Origin: Ardenticatenaceae bacterium
GTDB taxonomy: Bacteria; Chloroflexota; Anaerolineae; Promineifilales; Promineifilaceae
DNA length: 64,000 bases
Reading direction: 5' to 3'
Assembly: GCA_011525915.1 (NCBI GenBank)
Contig: WYBM01000025.1
Span: forward strand, 1 to 64,000
Under the pieces are notes generated by a model. It had not been told where the DNA came from, searched no databases, and saw nothing but the letters and a program-made list of their open reading frames with translations. This document shows positions 36,037 through 43,990 of this stretch, piece by piece. The position numbers and the translations under genes are program-made. Within the stretch, counting starts at the first letter, position 1. The number at the start of each line of letters is the position of its first letter.

Positions 36037-38244
36037 ATGTTTTACAACGAGCTTCGTATCACCTTGAGTAAAAGAATCTTTCATACCACTTTGGTCTTAT
36101 GTACCCTGTTTCTGGCAGGCGCGGCCCTGGTCAGCGTCACGGGTGCAGACGTACAGGGCCAGCCAAATCCCTTTTTTGAATCAAATGGCACGATCTTGCC
36201 TGGAAGCCCTATCTCCCCTCAATTCCCTCAATTTGGTGGTGACCGCGATTTTAACTTCTCGCTAACCATTACTGGCAATGAATCGGTGGATTTGGAGATC
36301 ACCAACGGCTCCGGCGCCACCATTTGGAATGGTGTTATTGAAGGCGGTGAAACCGTTTGGGGTACAGCTACCCTGACAAATGGGCTCAACCATTTCACCA
36401 TGACCAACCTGGGCGGCACGGCCGTTTCTTACTACCTGCGCGCTTTTGACCTGCCAACGGCTCCTTATGCCTGGACCGGAGACGCCTCAGCCACCGGGCT
36501 GAACAGCCACATCCGTGTTAACTTCCCCCAAAATGGGTTATATACGTTTGATCTGGGGGTAGCAAACGGCCGTTACCAATTCCTGCTGGGGAATGAGTAT
36601 ATTCAAAAGACAGCCGAAACCGACGATAGTGTCTCGTTCTTTGTTCCTGCCGGTGTACACAACCTTTATCTGGACCAGGATAGCACCCAGGGGGCTGAAT
36701 GGGACGTGACTATTTCCGGCACAGGTGTGGCCAATGACAGCCTGCCTTATACCAAAACCGGTGGCAACATTGGTGGTAGTGGTAATGATTACAACCAGGA
36801 GTGGCTGCCGATCAGTCTGGCAGCCAACATGGAAGTAAACGCCGCCATCTCCATCACCGGCAGCATCAGCGGCGCGGTACAGGTGCAGGTCTTTGACAAC
36901 GGCACAGAGCTGGCCTCTACCATGGTGTTAGCCGGTGAAACCCACTGGGCAACGCTGGACATCCCCTCTGGCGCCAGCCGCATCAAAGTTACAGCCGATG
37001 CCGGCAACGCCAACCCACTGGCGTATGATCTATCTATTCAACCACTGGCCAGCCCGGCCTATACTTGGTCCGGCGAAGCCGACCCCGCCGGCGAGAACAG
37101 CCACGCCCGTGTCATCTTCCCCACCGATGGCCTCTATACCTTTAACCTGAATGGCAGCCGCTACCAATTCCTTATCAACGATGATTTTATTCAGAAGACG
37201 GTAGAAGGCGCTACCACGGTCACCTACTATGTGCCGGCCGGAACCCATGATTTGTGGATCGACCAGGACACGGCCGTGGGCGCCAACTGGAACGTCACCA
37301 TCAGCGACACCGTGGCCGCTGCCGATACGTTGCCTTACGCCAAAACCGGCGGCGCTATTGGCGGTGCCGGCAATGACTTCACCGAAGAATGGCTCACCAT
37401 TCACACGGGTGCAGACATGATGACCAACCTGGTCATCACCCTCACCGGAGACATCAGCGACAACTTGTCACTGGAGATCTGGAGCGCCCTGACAGAAACC
37501 ATGACCCTGTCACCCATCTATGGCACGGAAACGGTATGGGCCACCACCGAACTACCAGGAGATGCTCGCCTTCACCTCACCGCCGGCAGTAACGCCAACC
37601 CGCTAAATTATGACCTGAGTATTCGCAGCATTCCGGCGGTAACGGCTACCTTTTCCGGCCGATCCCTGGGTAATGGTGTCAATTCCCTGATACAGGTAGA
37701 CCTGCCTGCTGATGGTGAATACCTGGTGGAAGTAGTCTATCCGGAAGGGCTGCTCAACTTCTTGCCCTACTCCTTTGTTGGTAATCGGGTAAACGGCGGT
37801 GGCGGTGTCATCATGTATAACCTGCCCCACGCGGCCGGGCCAATCACCTTCATCGCCCAACAAGACCCGTCCTTCCCCGTCACCCCCTGGACGGCTACAA
37901 TTTCACTCATCCAGGCTGACCCACCCACCATTATGAGCGTTGCTCCCAATATGGTCCCTCAGGGCAGCGCCTCTGATATCACCATCACCGGCACAAACTT
38001 CATGCCGGGGGCTACGGCCAAACTGGTAGATGGCCCCAATGAGTATGCGCTGCAAAGTGTGGTCCGGGTCTCGGCCACCACGGTTACGGCCGTGGTGCCC
38101 GCTTCTGTGCCCATAGGCACCTATGATATTGTCCTCACCAACCCAGACATGCAAGAAGCCACACTGATAAACGGCCTGGGCGTGGGTGAAGACATTGTCA
38201 TTGCTGACTACTTTGTCTACCTGCCCGTGATCATGAAACCCTGA
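36037..38244 (+). CDS. Secreted protein with repeated beta modules, IPT/TIG domain and YLP tail
   Basis: 735 residues from ATG 36037, chosen for AAGGAGG upstream. A signal peptide occupies about 1-38 (TTLVLCTLFLAGAALVSVTG). Two closely similar long modules follow; each contains a segment like YTFDLGVANGRYQFLL, then IQKT, VPAGVHNLYLDQD and NVTISDT, and a third diverged copy comes after (SLIQVDLPADGEYLV). Near the end is an IPT/TIG fold (PTIMSVAPNMVPQGSASDIT, ITGTNFMPGA). It ends YFVYLPVIMKP. It has no enzyme motif and is probably a surface or matrix protein. A strong terminator follows, so it is its own transcription unit. The 280 bp upstream hold no gene. Confidence 0.85.
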   Translation: MFYNELRITLSKRIFHTTLVLCTLFLAGAALVSVTGADVQGQPNPFFESNGTILPGSPISPQFPQFGGDRDFNFSLTITGNESVDLEITNGSGATIWNGVIEGGETVWGTATLTNGLNHFTMTNLGGTAVSYYLRAFDLPTAPYAWTGDASATGLNSHIRVNFPQNGLYTFDLGVANGRYQFLLGNEYIQKTAETDDSVSFFVPAGVHNLYLDQDSTQGAEWDVTISGTGVANDSLPYTKTGGNIGGSGNDYNQEWLPISLAANMEVNAAISITGSISGAVQVQVFDNGTELASTMVLAGETHWATLDIPSGASRIKVTADAGNANPLAYDLSIQPLASPAYTWSGEADPAGENSHARVIFPTDGLYTFNLNGSRYQFLINDDFIQKTVEGATTVTYYVPAGTHDLWIDQDTAVGANWNVTISDTVAAADTLPYAKTGGAIGGAGNDFTEEWLTIHTGADMMTNLVITLTGDISDNLSLEIWSALTETMTLSPIYGTETVWATTELPGDARLHLTAGSNANPLNYDLSIRSIPAVTATFSGRSLGNGVNSLIQVDLPADGEYLVEVVYPEGLLNFLPYSFVGNRVNGGGGVIMYNLPHAAGPITFIAQQDPSFPVTPWTATISLIQADPPTIMSVAPNMVPQGSASDITITGTNFMPGATAKLVDGPNEYALQSVVRVSATTVTAVVPASVPIGTYDIVLTNPDMQEATLINGLGVGEDIVIADYFVYLPVIMKP

Positions 38245-38270
38245 CACACCACAAACCGGTATATAAGTCA

Positions 38271-38302
38271 AAAAACCTGGGGCGGCTGCCCCAGGTTTTT
38301 TT
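38271..38302 (+). terminator. Rho-independent terminator
   Basis: ACCTGGGG-CGGCTG-CCCCAGGT forms an 8-bp perfect stem with a 6-base loop, flanked by AAAAA and followed by TTTTTTT. It lies 27 bp after the stop of the upstream secreted-protein gene. Confidence 0.95.
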
Positions 38303-38345
38303 ATGTGTCCTAGAAATTTTATTCTTAATACACGGCCGTCATAAT

Positions 38346-38456
38346 AGGTAATCGGCAACAATTTTTCAAACAAGGAGCAGGAGAAACATGGCCGATTACT
38401 CAGGTAAACCACACAAACTAGTGCATTAGATTGATCAAAACTTTGTGTGGTTTACC
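38346..38456. repeat. Two-hairpin dispersed element, family D copy 1
   Basis: Inverted arms GTAATCGGC (38348-38356) and GCCGATTAC (38391-38399) are followed by a second perfect 15-bp pair GGTAAACCACACAAA (38403-38417) and TTTGTGTGGTTTACC (38442-38456). The same layout recurs at 47229-47342 with matching arms. A 13-codon frame with its own AAGGAG site (38388-38429, MADYSGKPHKLVH) lies across the second half; it may be chance. Confidence 0.8.
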
Positions 38457-38540
38457 CAACCGCCAAGTACCCTATCTGTTGTAAGAACAACCAACCACAT
38501 ACCCTGGCCACATTGAGCCACAACAAAGGAGAGAAACACC

Positions 38541-40157
38541 ATGAAAAAGCTTGCCACAACATGTATGCCCCTTTTAATGACCGGATTACTTATGGTAGGG
38601 TTGGCTGCCCTGGCCCCCCGCGCCAAAGCCATGACCTGTAATGTGCCCGGCGATCATGCTACCATTCAAGCAGCGGTCAACGCCTTTTCGTGTGACATCA
38701 TCAACGTAGCGGCCGGCGCCTTTAATGAAAATGTGATCATCACGCGTGACATAGTCATTGTCGGTGCCGGGCCGAGCCTCACGACGGTGAATGGCGGCGG
38801 CAGCGGCTCTGTCTTTGACATCAGCGCCGCCATTGAAGTGACCATTACAGAGATGACCATAACCAACGGGGACGGGGCCTTTGGCGGGGGTGTCAAAGTG
38901 GTAGACAGCACCGTACTGCTAGACAACGTTCACATTCTGCGTAATGTGGCTGCCCAGAGCGGCGGCGGTGTTTACAACTACAACGGGCATGTCACCATTT
39001 TTAACAGTGAGATCATTGGTAATCATGCCGAGATTGTTAACGGCGGCGGTATCTACCAGGCATATATCATGGCCACCCTGCGCCTTTCCAACACCCTCAT
39101 CGCTGAGAACGGCTCGCCAAACGATGGCGGCGGCATCTATAATTCCGGCGGCCAGGTCACCATCTACAATGCTGATATTCAAAACAACACAGCCCGGCGA
39201 TGGGGCGGAGGCATTGAAAACATGGAAGGGCAGCTCACCCTCCAGGCCAGCCAGATACTCAGCAACACCGCCCTGGTGCGCGGTGGCGGGCTGGACAACA
39301 CAGGGATGTTAACCTTCACCAACGGCGTCATCGCCTACAACCGGGCTATCAGCCCCACCATTCCCAACCCAACCGGGCGCGGTGGCGGCATCAATAATTC
39401 ACTGCCGGGCACGGCCGTCTTTGAGAATGTGACCATTGCCCATAACCGTACGGCCGTTTCTGGCGGCGGCATTTGGAACGAGTCGCAGTTAACGCTGTGG
39501 CACACGGCCGTAGATGACAACAGCGCCAGCAGCGGCTTCGGTGTTGGCGGCGGCATCCTCAACGGCGCCGGGGCGGCGTTGGACATTCACAACAGCACTA
39601 TCAGCCGTAATAACATCATCGCCTCCGGTGGCGGCATCCACAATGCCGGCACCCTTACCATGACCAACAGCACCGTCAGCGGCAACCACGCCAACGGCGG
39701 CGGCGGGCTGTACAATCTGGAGTCTGCCCTGGTTCAATTTAGCACCTTTAGTGAAAACGGGGCGATTGCCGGCGCCGGCGGCAACATGAACGGGGCCAGC
39801 GGCACCATCAGCCTTACCCACACCATCATTACGGACTTTGACGGCGGCGCCAACTGCCTCTTTGCCGGCAATACCATACGCTCTTTCGATTACAATCTGG
39901 CCAGTGACGCCACCTGCCACCTCAACCAGGCCAACGACCAGCCCAGTACGGATCCACTGCTAGGCCCCCTGCAAAACAATGGCGGGCCCACAGAAACCCA
40001 CGCCCTGATGTCTGGCAGCCCGGCCATTGACGCCGGAGATAACGCCGCCTGCCCGGCAACTGACCAGCGAGGATACGGCCGTCCCTTTGGCCTCACCTGT
40101 GACCCCGGTGCTTACGAATACGGCTTCCTCATCTACCTGCCTGCGATTCTGCGTTAA
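38541..40157 (+). CDS. Secreted right-handed beta-helix protein with choice-of-anchor Q end and YLP tail
   Basis: 538 residues with AAAGGAG before ATG. The signal peptide covers about 1-30 (cut near PRAKAM). The body starts as a pectate-lyase-like helix ([20 protein letters not shown]) and continues in short coils rich in GGGI and N ([40 protein letters not shown]), like polymorphic outer membrane protein repeats. Near the end is the choice-of-anchor Q region ([20 protein letters not shown], then DQRGYGRP and DPGAYEYG). It ends [10 protein letters not shown]. Probably a surface adhesin or polysaccharide-binding protein; no catalytic residues are evident. Confidence 0.9.
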   Translation: MKKLATTCMPLLMTGLLMVGLAALAPRAKAMTCNVPGDHATIQAAVNAFSCDIINVAAGAFNENVIITRDIVIVGAGPSLTTVNGGGSGSVFDISAAIEVTITEMTITNGDGAFGGGVKVVDSTVLLDNVHILRNVAAQSGGGVYNYNGHVTIFNSEIIGNHAEIVNGGGIYQAYIMATLRLSNTLIAENGSPNDGGGIYNSGGQVTIYNADIQNNTARRWGGGIENMEGQLTLQASQILSNTALVRGGGLDNTGMLTFTNGVIAYNRAISPTIPNPTGRGGGINNSLPGTAVFENVTIAHNRTAVSGGGIWNESQLTLWHTAVDDNSASSGFGVGGGILNGAGAALDIHNSTISRNNIIASGGGIHNAGTLTMTNSTVSGNHANGGGGLYNLESALVQFSTFSENGAIAGAGGNMNGASGTISLTHTIITDFDGGANCLFAGNTIRSFDYNLASDATCHLNQANDQPSTDPLLGPLQNNGGPTETHALMSGSPAIDAGDNAACPATDQRGYGRPFGLTCDPGAYEYGFLIYLPAILR

Positions 40158-40262
40158 TTGGTTCGGTGTGGACGAATCAGTGCCTGAGTGCTATTCTCAG
40201 CCGCCATGACAATGGTGAGGTCAGAACCACCCTATCAACCACCCATTTGAGGAGGAAGTACT

Positions 40263-41132
40263 TTGAGGTTAGTCACGTTTGTCCACCACGGCCGTACCGC
40301 CATCGGTGCTGTTATCGAAGAACACATTATTGACCTGGGTCACATCGCCCCAGACATGCTTACGCTGATCGAAAAGGGGGTCAGCGGGCTGGCGCAGGTC
40401 CGCACGGCCGTCGCCGCAGCCCCAACCGGCATTCCTCTGCATGAAACAACCCTGCTGGCTCCCATCCCCACCCCCCGTCGCAACATCATGTGCCTGGGAC
40501 TGAACTACGCTGAACACGTCAAGGAATCCTACGGCGCCCGTGGCCAGCAGGCCAAACTACCAGACGTGCCCATCATTTTTACAAAGGCGACCACGGCCGT
40601 AAGCGGCCCCACCGCTCCCATCCCTTATGACCAAACCATCACCACTGAACTGGATTGGGAAGTGGAGCTGGCCGTCATTATTGGCCAGGCAGGCAAAAAC
40701 ATCGGCCCGCACGAAGCTATGAACTTTATCTTTGGTTATACCGTCCTCAATGACATCAGCGCCCGTGATCTGCAGATGCGCGGCAAGCAATACTTCAAGG
40801 GTAAAAGTCTGGATGGCACCTGCCCAATGGGGCCCTGGATCGTTACCGCCGACGAACTGCCGCAGCCGCATAACCTGCGCCTTACCTGCCGGGTCAACGG
40901 CGTCACCAAACAAGACAGCCGCACCGAGTTTATGATCTTCAACATCCCCCTTACCATCGCTTATCTCTCTGGCGGCATGAGCCTACTGCCGGGCGACATC
41001 ATCGCCACCGGCACCCCCGACGGCGTTGGTTTTGCCCGCACGCCGCCGGAATTTTTACAGCCAGGTGACGTGTTAGAAAGTGAAATTGAGGGAATCGGCA
41101 CCCTGCGTAATCCAGTAATCGGTGATCGGTAA
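40263..41132 (+). CDS. Fumarylacetoacetate hydrolase-family protein
   Basis: 289 residues. It starts at TTG 40263, 7 bases after GGAGG (40251-40255); no ATG fits. The N-terminal part is RLVTFVHHGRTAIGAV. The FAH core has IMCLGLNYAEHVKE, PIIFTKATTAVSGPTAPI, the metal ligands in ELDWEVELAVIIG, YTVLNDISARDLQ, and PGDIIATGTPDGVGFAR. Members cleave C-C bonds or decarboxylate keto acids in aromatic and sugar breakdown; the substrate is not known here. Its last codons and stop lie inside a palindromic repeat. It converges on the ABC export operon. Confidence 0.93.
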   Translation: MRLVTFVHHGRTAIGAVIEEHIIDLGHIAPDMLTLIEKGVSGLAQVRTAVAAAPTGIPLHETTLLAPIPTPRRNIMCLGLNYAEHVKESYGARGQQAKLPDVPIIFTKATTAVSGPTAPIPYDQTITTELDWEVELAVIIGQAGKNIGPHEAMNFIFGYTVLNDISARDLQMRGKQYFKGKSLDGTCPMGPWIVTADELPQPHNLRLTCRVNGVTKQDSRTEFMIFNIPLTIAYLSGGMSLLPGDIIATGTPDGVGFARTPPEFLQPGDVLESEIEGIGTLRNPVIGDR

Positions 41133-41179
41133 CCGGTTTACCGATTACGAATCATCGATTACTGGTTACCGATTACCGG
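41112..41179. repeat. Palindromic GTAATCGGT repeat, family C copy 1
   Basis: Perfect 10-bp arms CCAGTAATCG (41112-41121) and CGATTACTGG (41156-41165), with further GGTAACC/GGTTACC pairing. The repeat contains the stop codons of both convergent genes (41130-41132 on plus, 41173-41175 on minus). It could act as a two-way terminator, though it lacks a T-tract. A similar element is at 52011-52085. Confidence 0.75.
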
Positions 41180-42585
41180 GATACATCTACAAACACCGTC
41201 ATGCCCCATCGCAAGGGCAGTCTGGTAGCATCATCCAGGGCAATGGTCACAGCGTAGGTGACATCACCGCGCGACGGCGTGGCCATACTGTCAATGGTCT
41301 GGATCGTGCCGTGCAGCGTCTCCCCAGAGATGGCATCGACCCGAATCTCTACCGGGTCACCGGGGTTAATGTTCACTACATCCAGCTCCGTCAGGTCAGT
41401 TGTTTCCACCAGCCAACCGCTAAAGTCTGCCAGGCTGACAATGGGCGCACCAGGGGCTGCCAGGTCTCCCACTTCCACGTTTACCGCAGCCACGGTTCCG
41501 GCAAAAGGAGCGCGCACTGTTGTCCGCGCCAGCGCCACTTCTGCTGCCTGCAAATTGGTCTGCGCCTGTAATAGGGCTGCCTCAGCCTGGGCTACACCTG
41601 CTTGTGCCTGGAGAATGCCCGCTTCGGCCTGGGCCACGGCCGTGTGCGCCAGTTCCACCCCGATCTCTGCCTGCCGGATCTGTTCTGCGGTAGGCCCGGC
41701 CTGGGCCAGCGCCAACTGCGCCGCCGCCAATGCCTGGTTGGCCAGGGCTACGCTCACCGCCCCAGACGCGGCCGCCTGTTGGCCAGATGTTGGCCCTTCT
41801 TGCAAGGCATCCAACGCGGCCTGCGCCGCCTGATATTGCAACTGGGCCTGCTGCAGCTCTGCGCGCTTGGCCTCTTCCACCGGCCCATACTCCGGGCATA
41901 CCGTCTGGCTGCTGCCATCTGGCAGTGTCACCGGGTAACAATTGTTCAAAATAGCGTCATACTCATCTTGCACCGCCCGCAACTGGCCCAACCAGGCCGC
42001 CACATTGGCCTGTGCCGCCAATATTTGCGAATCAGGGATTTGCAGCGCAGCGTCACGGTTGGCTGCTGCCTGAGCCACACCAGATTGTGCGGCCACCACA
42101 TCAAACTGAGCGGCAGCTACTGCTTCTGGGCGCGGCCCGGCCTGCAACAATGCCAACTGAGCCTGGGCTTCGGCTACCCCCGTTTGCGCCGTCTGTACGG
42201 CCGCTTCCGCCGCAGCCAGGCGCGTTTGGGCGGCCACCAGTCCGGCTTCGGCCATCGCCACTTCTGACTGTGCCTGCGCACGCACCAGTTTCAGGGCTGT
42301 GGTTTCCAACTGCAGCAGAGGATCCCCTGCCTGCACCAACGCCCCTTCAGCTATCAAGATTTCGGCCACCCGGCCCCCGCTTTGAAAAGAGAGGTTGGCA
42401 TCACGTAGGGGAATAATCACCCCTTCCGCGGCCACAAAGCCATCATCTGGGGCATCACTGGGGTTGGTTACGGCCGTGGCTTCCGGTGGTGGCGTTTGCG
42501 CCCGTGCCTGTTGGTAAAAGTAAAGGCAACCAGCAGCCACCAGCACCACCACAATCACACCTGCAATCACTCGGCTCCGTTTCAT
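41173..42585 (-). CDS. HlyD/MFP-type export adaptor (second of two)
   Basis: 470 residues from ATG 42585, chosen for AGGAG 8 bases before and the ATGA overlap with the preceding stop (42582-42585). One N-terminal membrane segment (VIAGVIVVVLVAAGCLYFY). A lipoyl-like half (GRVAEILIAEGALVQAGDPL) leads to a very long Ala/Gln coiled coil, with the second half after it (RAPFAGTVAAVNVEVGDLAA). It ends with beta-barrel and membrane-proximal parts (WLVETTDLTELDVVNINPGD). Such adaptors join an inner membrane ABC pump to an outer component. It is a clear paralogue of the preceding gene. Confidence 0.9.
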   Translation of the reverse strand: MKRSRVIAGVIVVVLVAAGCLYFYQQARAQTPPPEATAVTNPSDAPDDGFVAAEGVIIPLRDANLSFQSGGRVAEILIAEGALVQAGDPLLQLETTALKLVRAQAQSEVAMAEAGLVAAQTRLAAAEAAVQTAQTGVAEAQAQLALLQAGPRPEAVAAAQFDVVAAQSGVAQAAANRDAALQIPDSQILAAQANVAAWLGQLRAVQDEYDAILNNCYPVTLPDGSSQTVCPEYGPVEEAKRAELQQAQLQYQAAQAALDALQEGPTSGQQAAASGAVSVALANQALAAAQLALAQAGPTAEQIRQAEIGVELAHTAVAQAEAGILQAQAGVAQAEAALLQAQTNLQAAEVALARTTVRAPFAGTVAAVNVEVGDLAAPGAPIVSLADFSGWLVETTDLTELDVVNINPGDPVEIRVDAISGETLHGTIQTIDSMATPSRGDVTYAVTIALDDATRLPLRWGMTVFVDVSR

Positions 42586-43967
42586 TGTGTGTCTCCTGTA
42601 TGAATGTCTACAAAGGCCGTCATGCCCCAACGCAGCGGCTGATCATGGGCGTCTGCCAGCGAAATCTGTACCTTATAGGTCACATCTCCCTGGACGACAC
42701 TGGCCACCCGCGCAATGTCCGTGACCGTTCCCGGCCACGTTTCACCGGGCAGTGCATCCAGACGCACAGACACCGGGTAACCATTAGCAATAGCCACCAC
42801 GTCCAGCTCTGTCAGGTCAGTGGTTTCCACCAGCCATTGGCTAAAGTCTGCCAGGGTGACAACGGGCACGCCTGTGGTAGCCACTTCACCCAATTCTACC
42901 TCCAGCCTGGCCACCGTACCGGTAAAGGGTGCGGTCAGGGTACGTTCATCAAGCGCGGTCTGCGCAGCGGCCGCCAAGGCTTCAGCCTGGGTGACAGCGG
43001 CCTCGGCCTGTGTGACGGCCGTTTCGGCCTGCTGCAAAGCGATCTCAGCTTCAGTTTTGGCGGCGATGGCCCGGGCGACGGCCGTTTGTACCACGGCAAT
43101 CTGCTCCGGCTGCGCCCCAGCCAACAGCAGGTCTAGCTGCGCCTGGGCTGCGTCTCGTTGGGCCTGAGCCGCACCCACAGCATTGGCCGCCGCCGCCCGT
43201 TCTGCGGCTGTGGCCCCGGCACTCAATTCTGCCAGCGCCGCTTCCGCCGCTTGCAGGTTGGCCACGGCCGCATTGTACTGCACGGTGATGTCATCAATGC
43301 TGTCCTGGGGTGCTTCAAAACGTGTGGCCATGCCCAGGGCATCTTGCACTGGTTTTTGGGCGGCTTCGGCAGCGGCAATTTGTGCCTCTGCCAGAATCAC
43401 TTCCCCGTCGCTGGGGCCTTCCAATGCGAGCGCCTGACTGCCCGCGGCGGCTGTGATATTAGCCTGGGCCAGGGCAATCGCTGCTTCGCTGACGGCCACC
43501 TGTTCAGCGGTGGGCGGGGCCTGCGCCAGGGCCAGGGCCACTTCAGCGGCGCGGATGTTCACGTCGGCGGCGGCTACACCGGCAGCGGCCTCTTGCTGCC
43601 CGGCGGCGGCGGCGGCCAGGTTAGCCTGGGCCAGCGCCAATCCGGCCTCGGCTTGCTGCAAAGCAATCTCCTGGTCGGCTGTGTCTAAGCGCACCAGCGG
43701 ATCACCAACCTGCACCTTATCTGCTTCGGCCACAAAAATTTCTATGATCTCGCCGGTAGCGGGAAAAGAAAGGGCCACAAAACGGGCAGGCACCAACTGC
43801 CCCTCGGCCGAAACCTCAGCCACGCCGGTATTGATGGCCAGGGTATTGACGTCTGGCACGGCCGTGGCAGCCACATTTTTCCCGGCCGTCTGCCTTTGTT
43901 GATAGATAAAGTACCCACCAATCACCACCACTGCAATGACCACCAGGGCCATCATGAGTCGCTTCAT
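42582..43967 (-). CDS. HlyD/MFP-type export adaptor (first of two)
   Basis: 461 residues with GGAG before ATG. Layout matches its neighbour: membrane segment (MMALVVIAVVVIGGYFIYQQ), lipoyl-like half (GEIIEIFVAEADKVQVGDPL), long coiled coil (about 95-330), second lipoyl half (TAPFTGTVARLEVELGEVAT), and WLVETTDLTELDVVAIANGY. It lies 23 bp after the permease gene. Two adaptors in one operon suggest either a mixed hexamer or two pump forms; the sequence does not tell which. Confidence 0.9.
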   Translation of the reverse strand: MKRLMMALVVIAVVVIGGYFIYQQRQTAGKNVAATAVPDVNTLAINTGVAEVSAEGQLVPARFVALSFPATGEIIEIFVAEADKVQVGDPLVRLDTADQEIALQQAEAGLALAQANLAAAAAGQQEAAAGVAAADVNIRAAEVALALAQAPPTAEQVAVSEAAIALAQANITAAAGSQALALEGPSDGEVILAEAQIAAAEAAQKPVQDALGMATRFEAPQDSIDDITVQYNAAVANLQAAEAALAELSAGATAAERAAAANAVGAAQAQRDAAQAQLDLLLAGAQPEQIAVVQTAVARAIAAKTEAEIALQQAETAVTQAEAAVTQAEALAAAAQTALDERTLTAPFTGTVARLEVELGEVATTGVPVVTLADFSQWLVETTDLTELDVVAIANGYPVSVRLDALPGETWPGTVTDIARVASVVQGDVTYKVQISLADAHDQPLRWGMTAFVDIHTGDTQ

Positions 43968-43990
43968 ACTTGCACTCCTACTAAGATAGT

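Noticed and set aside
41602..43902. Long plus-strand Ala/Ser-rich and Gly-rich frames opposite the export adaptors
   Set aside because: They mirror the Ala/Gln coiled-coil codons of the minus-strand genes and have no motifs or ribosome sites.
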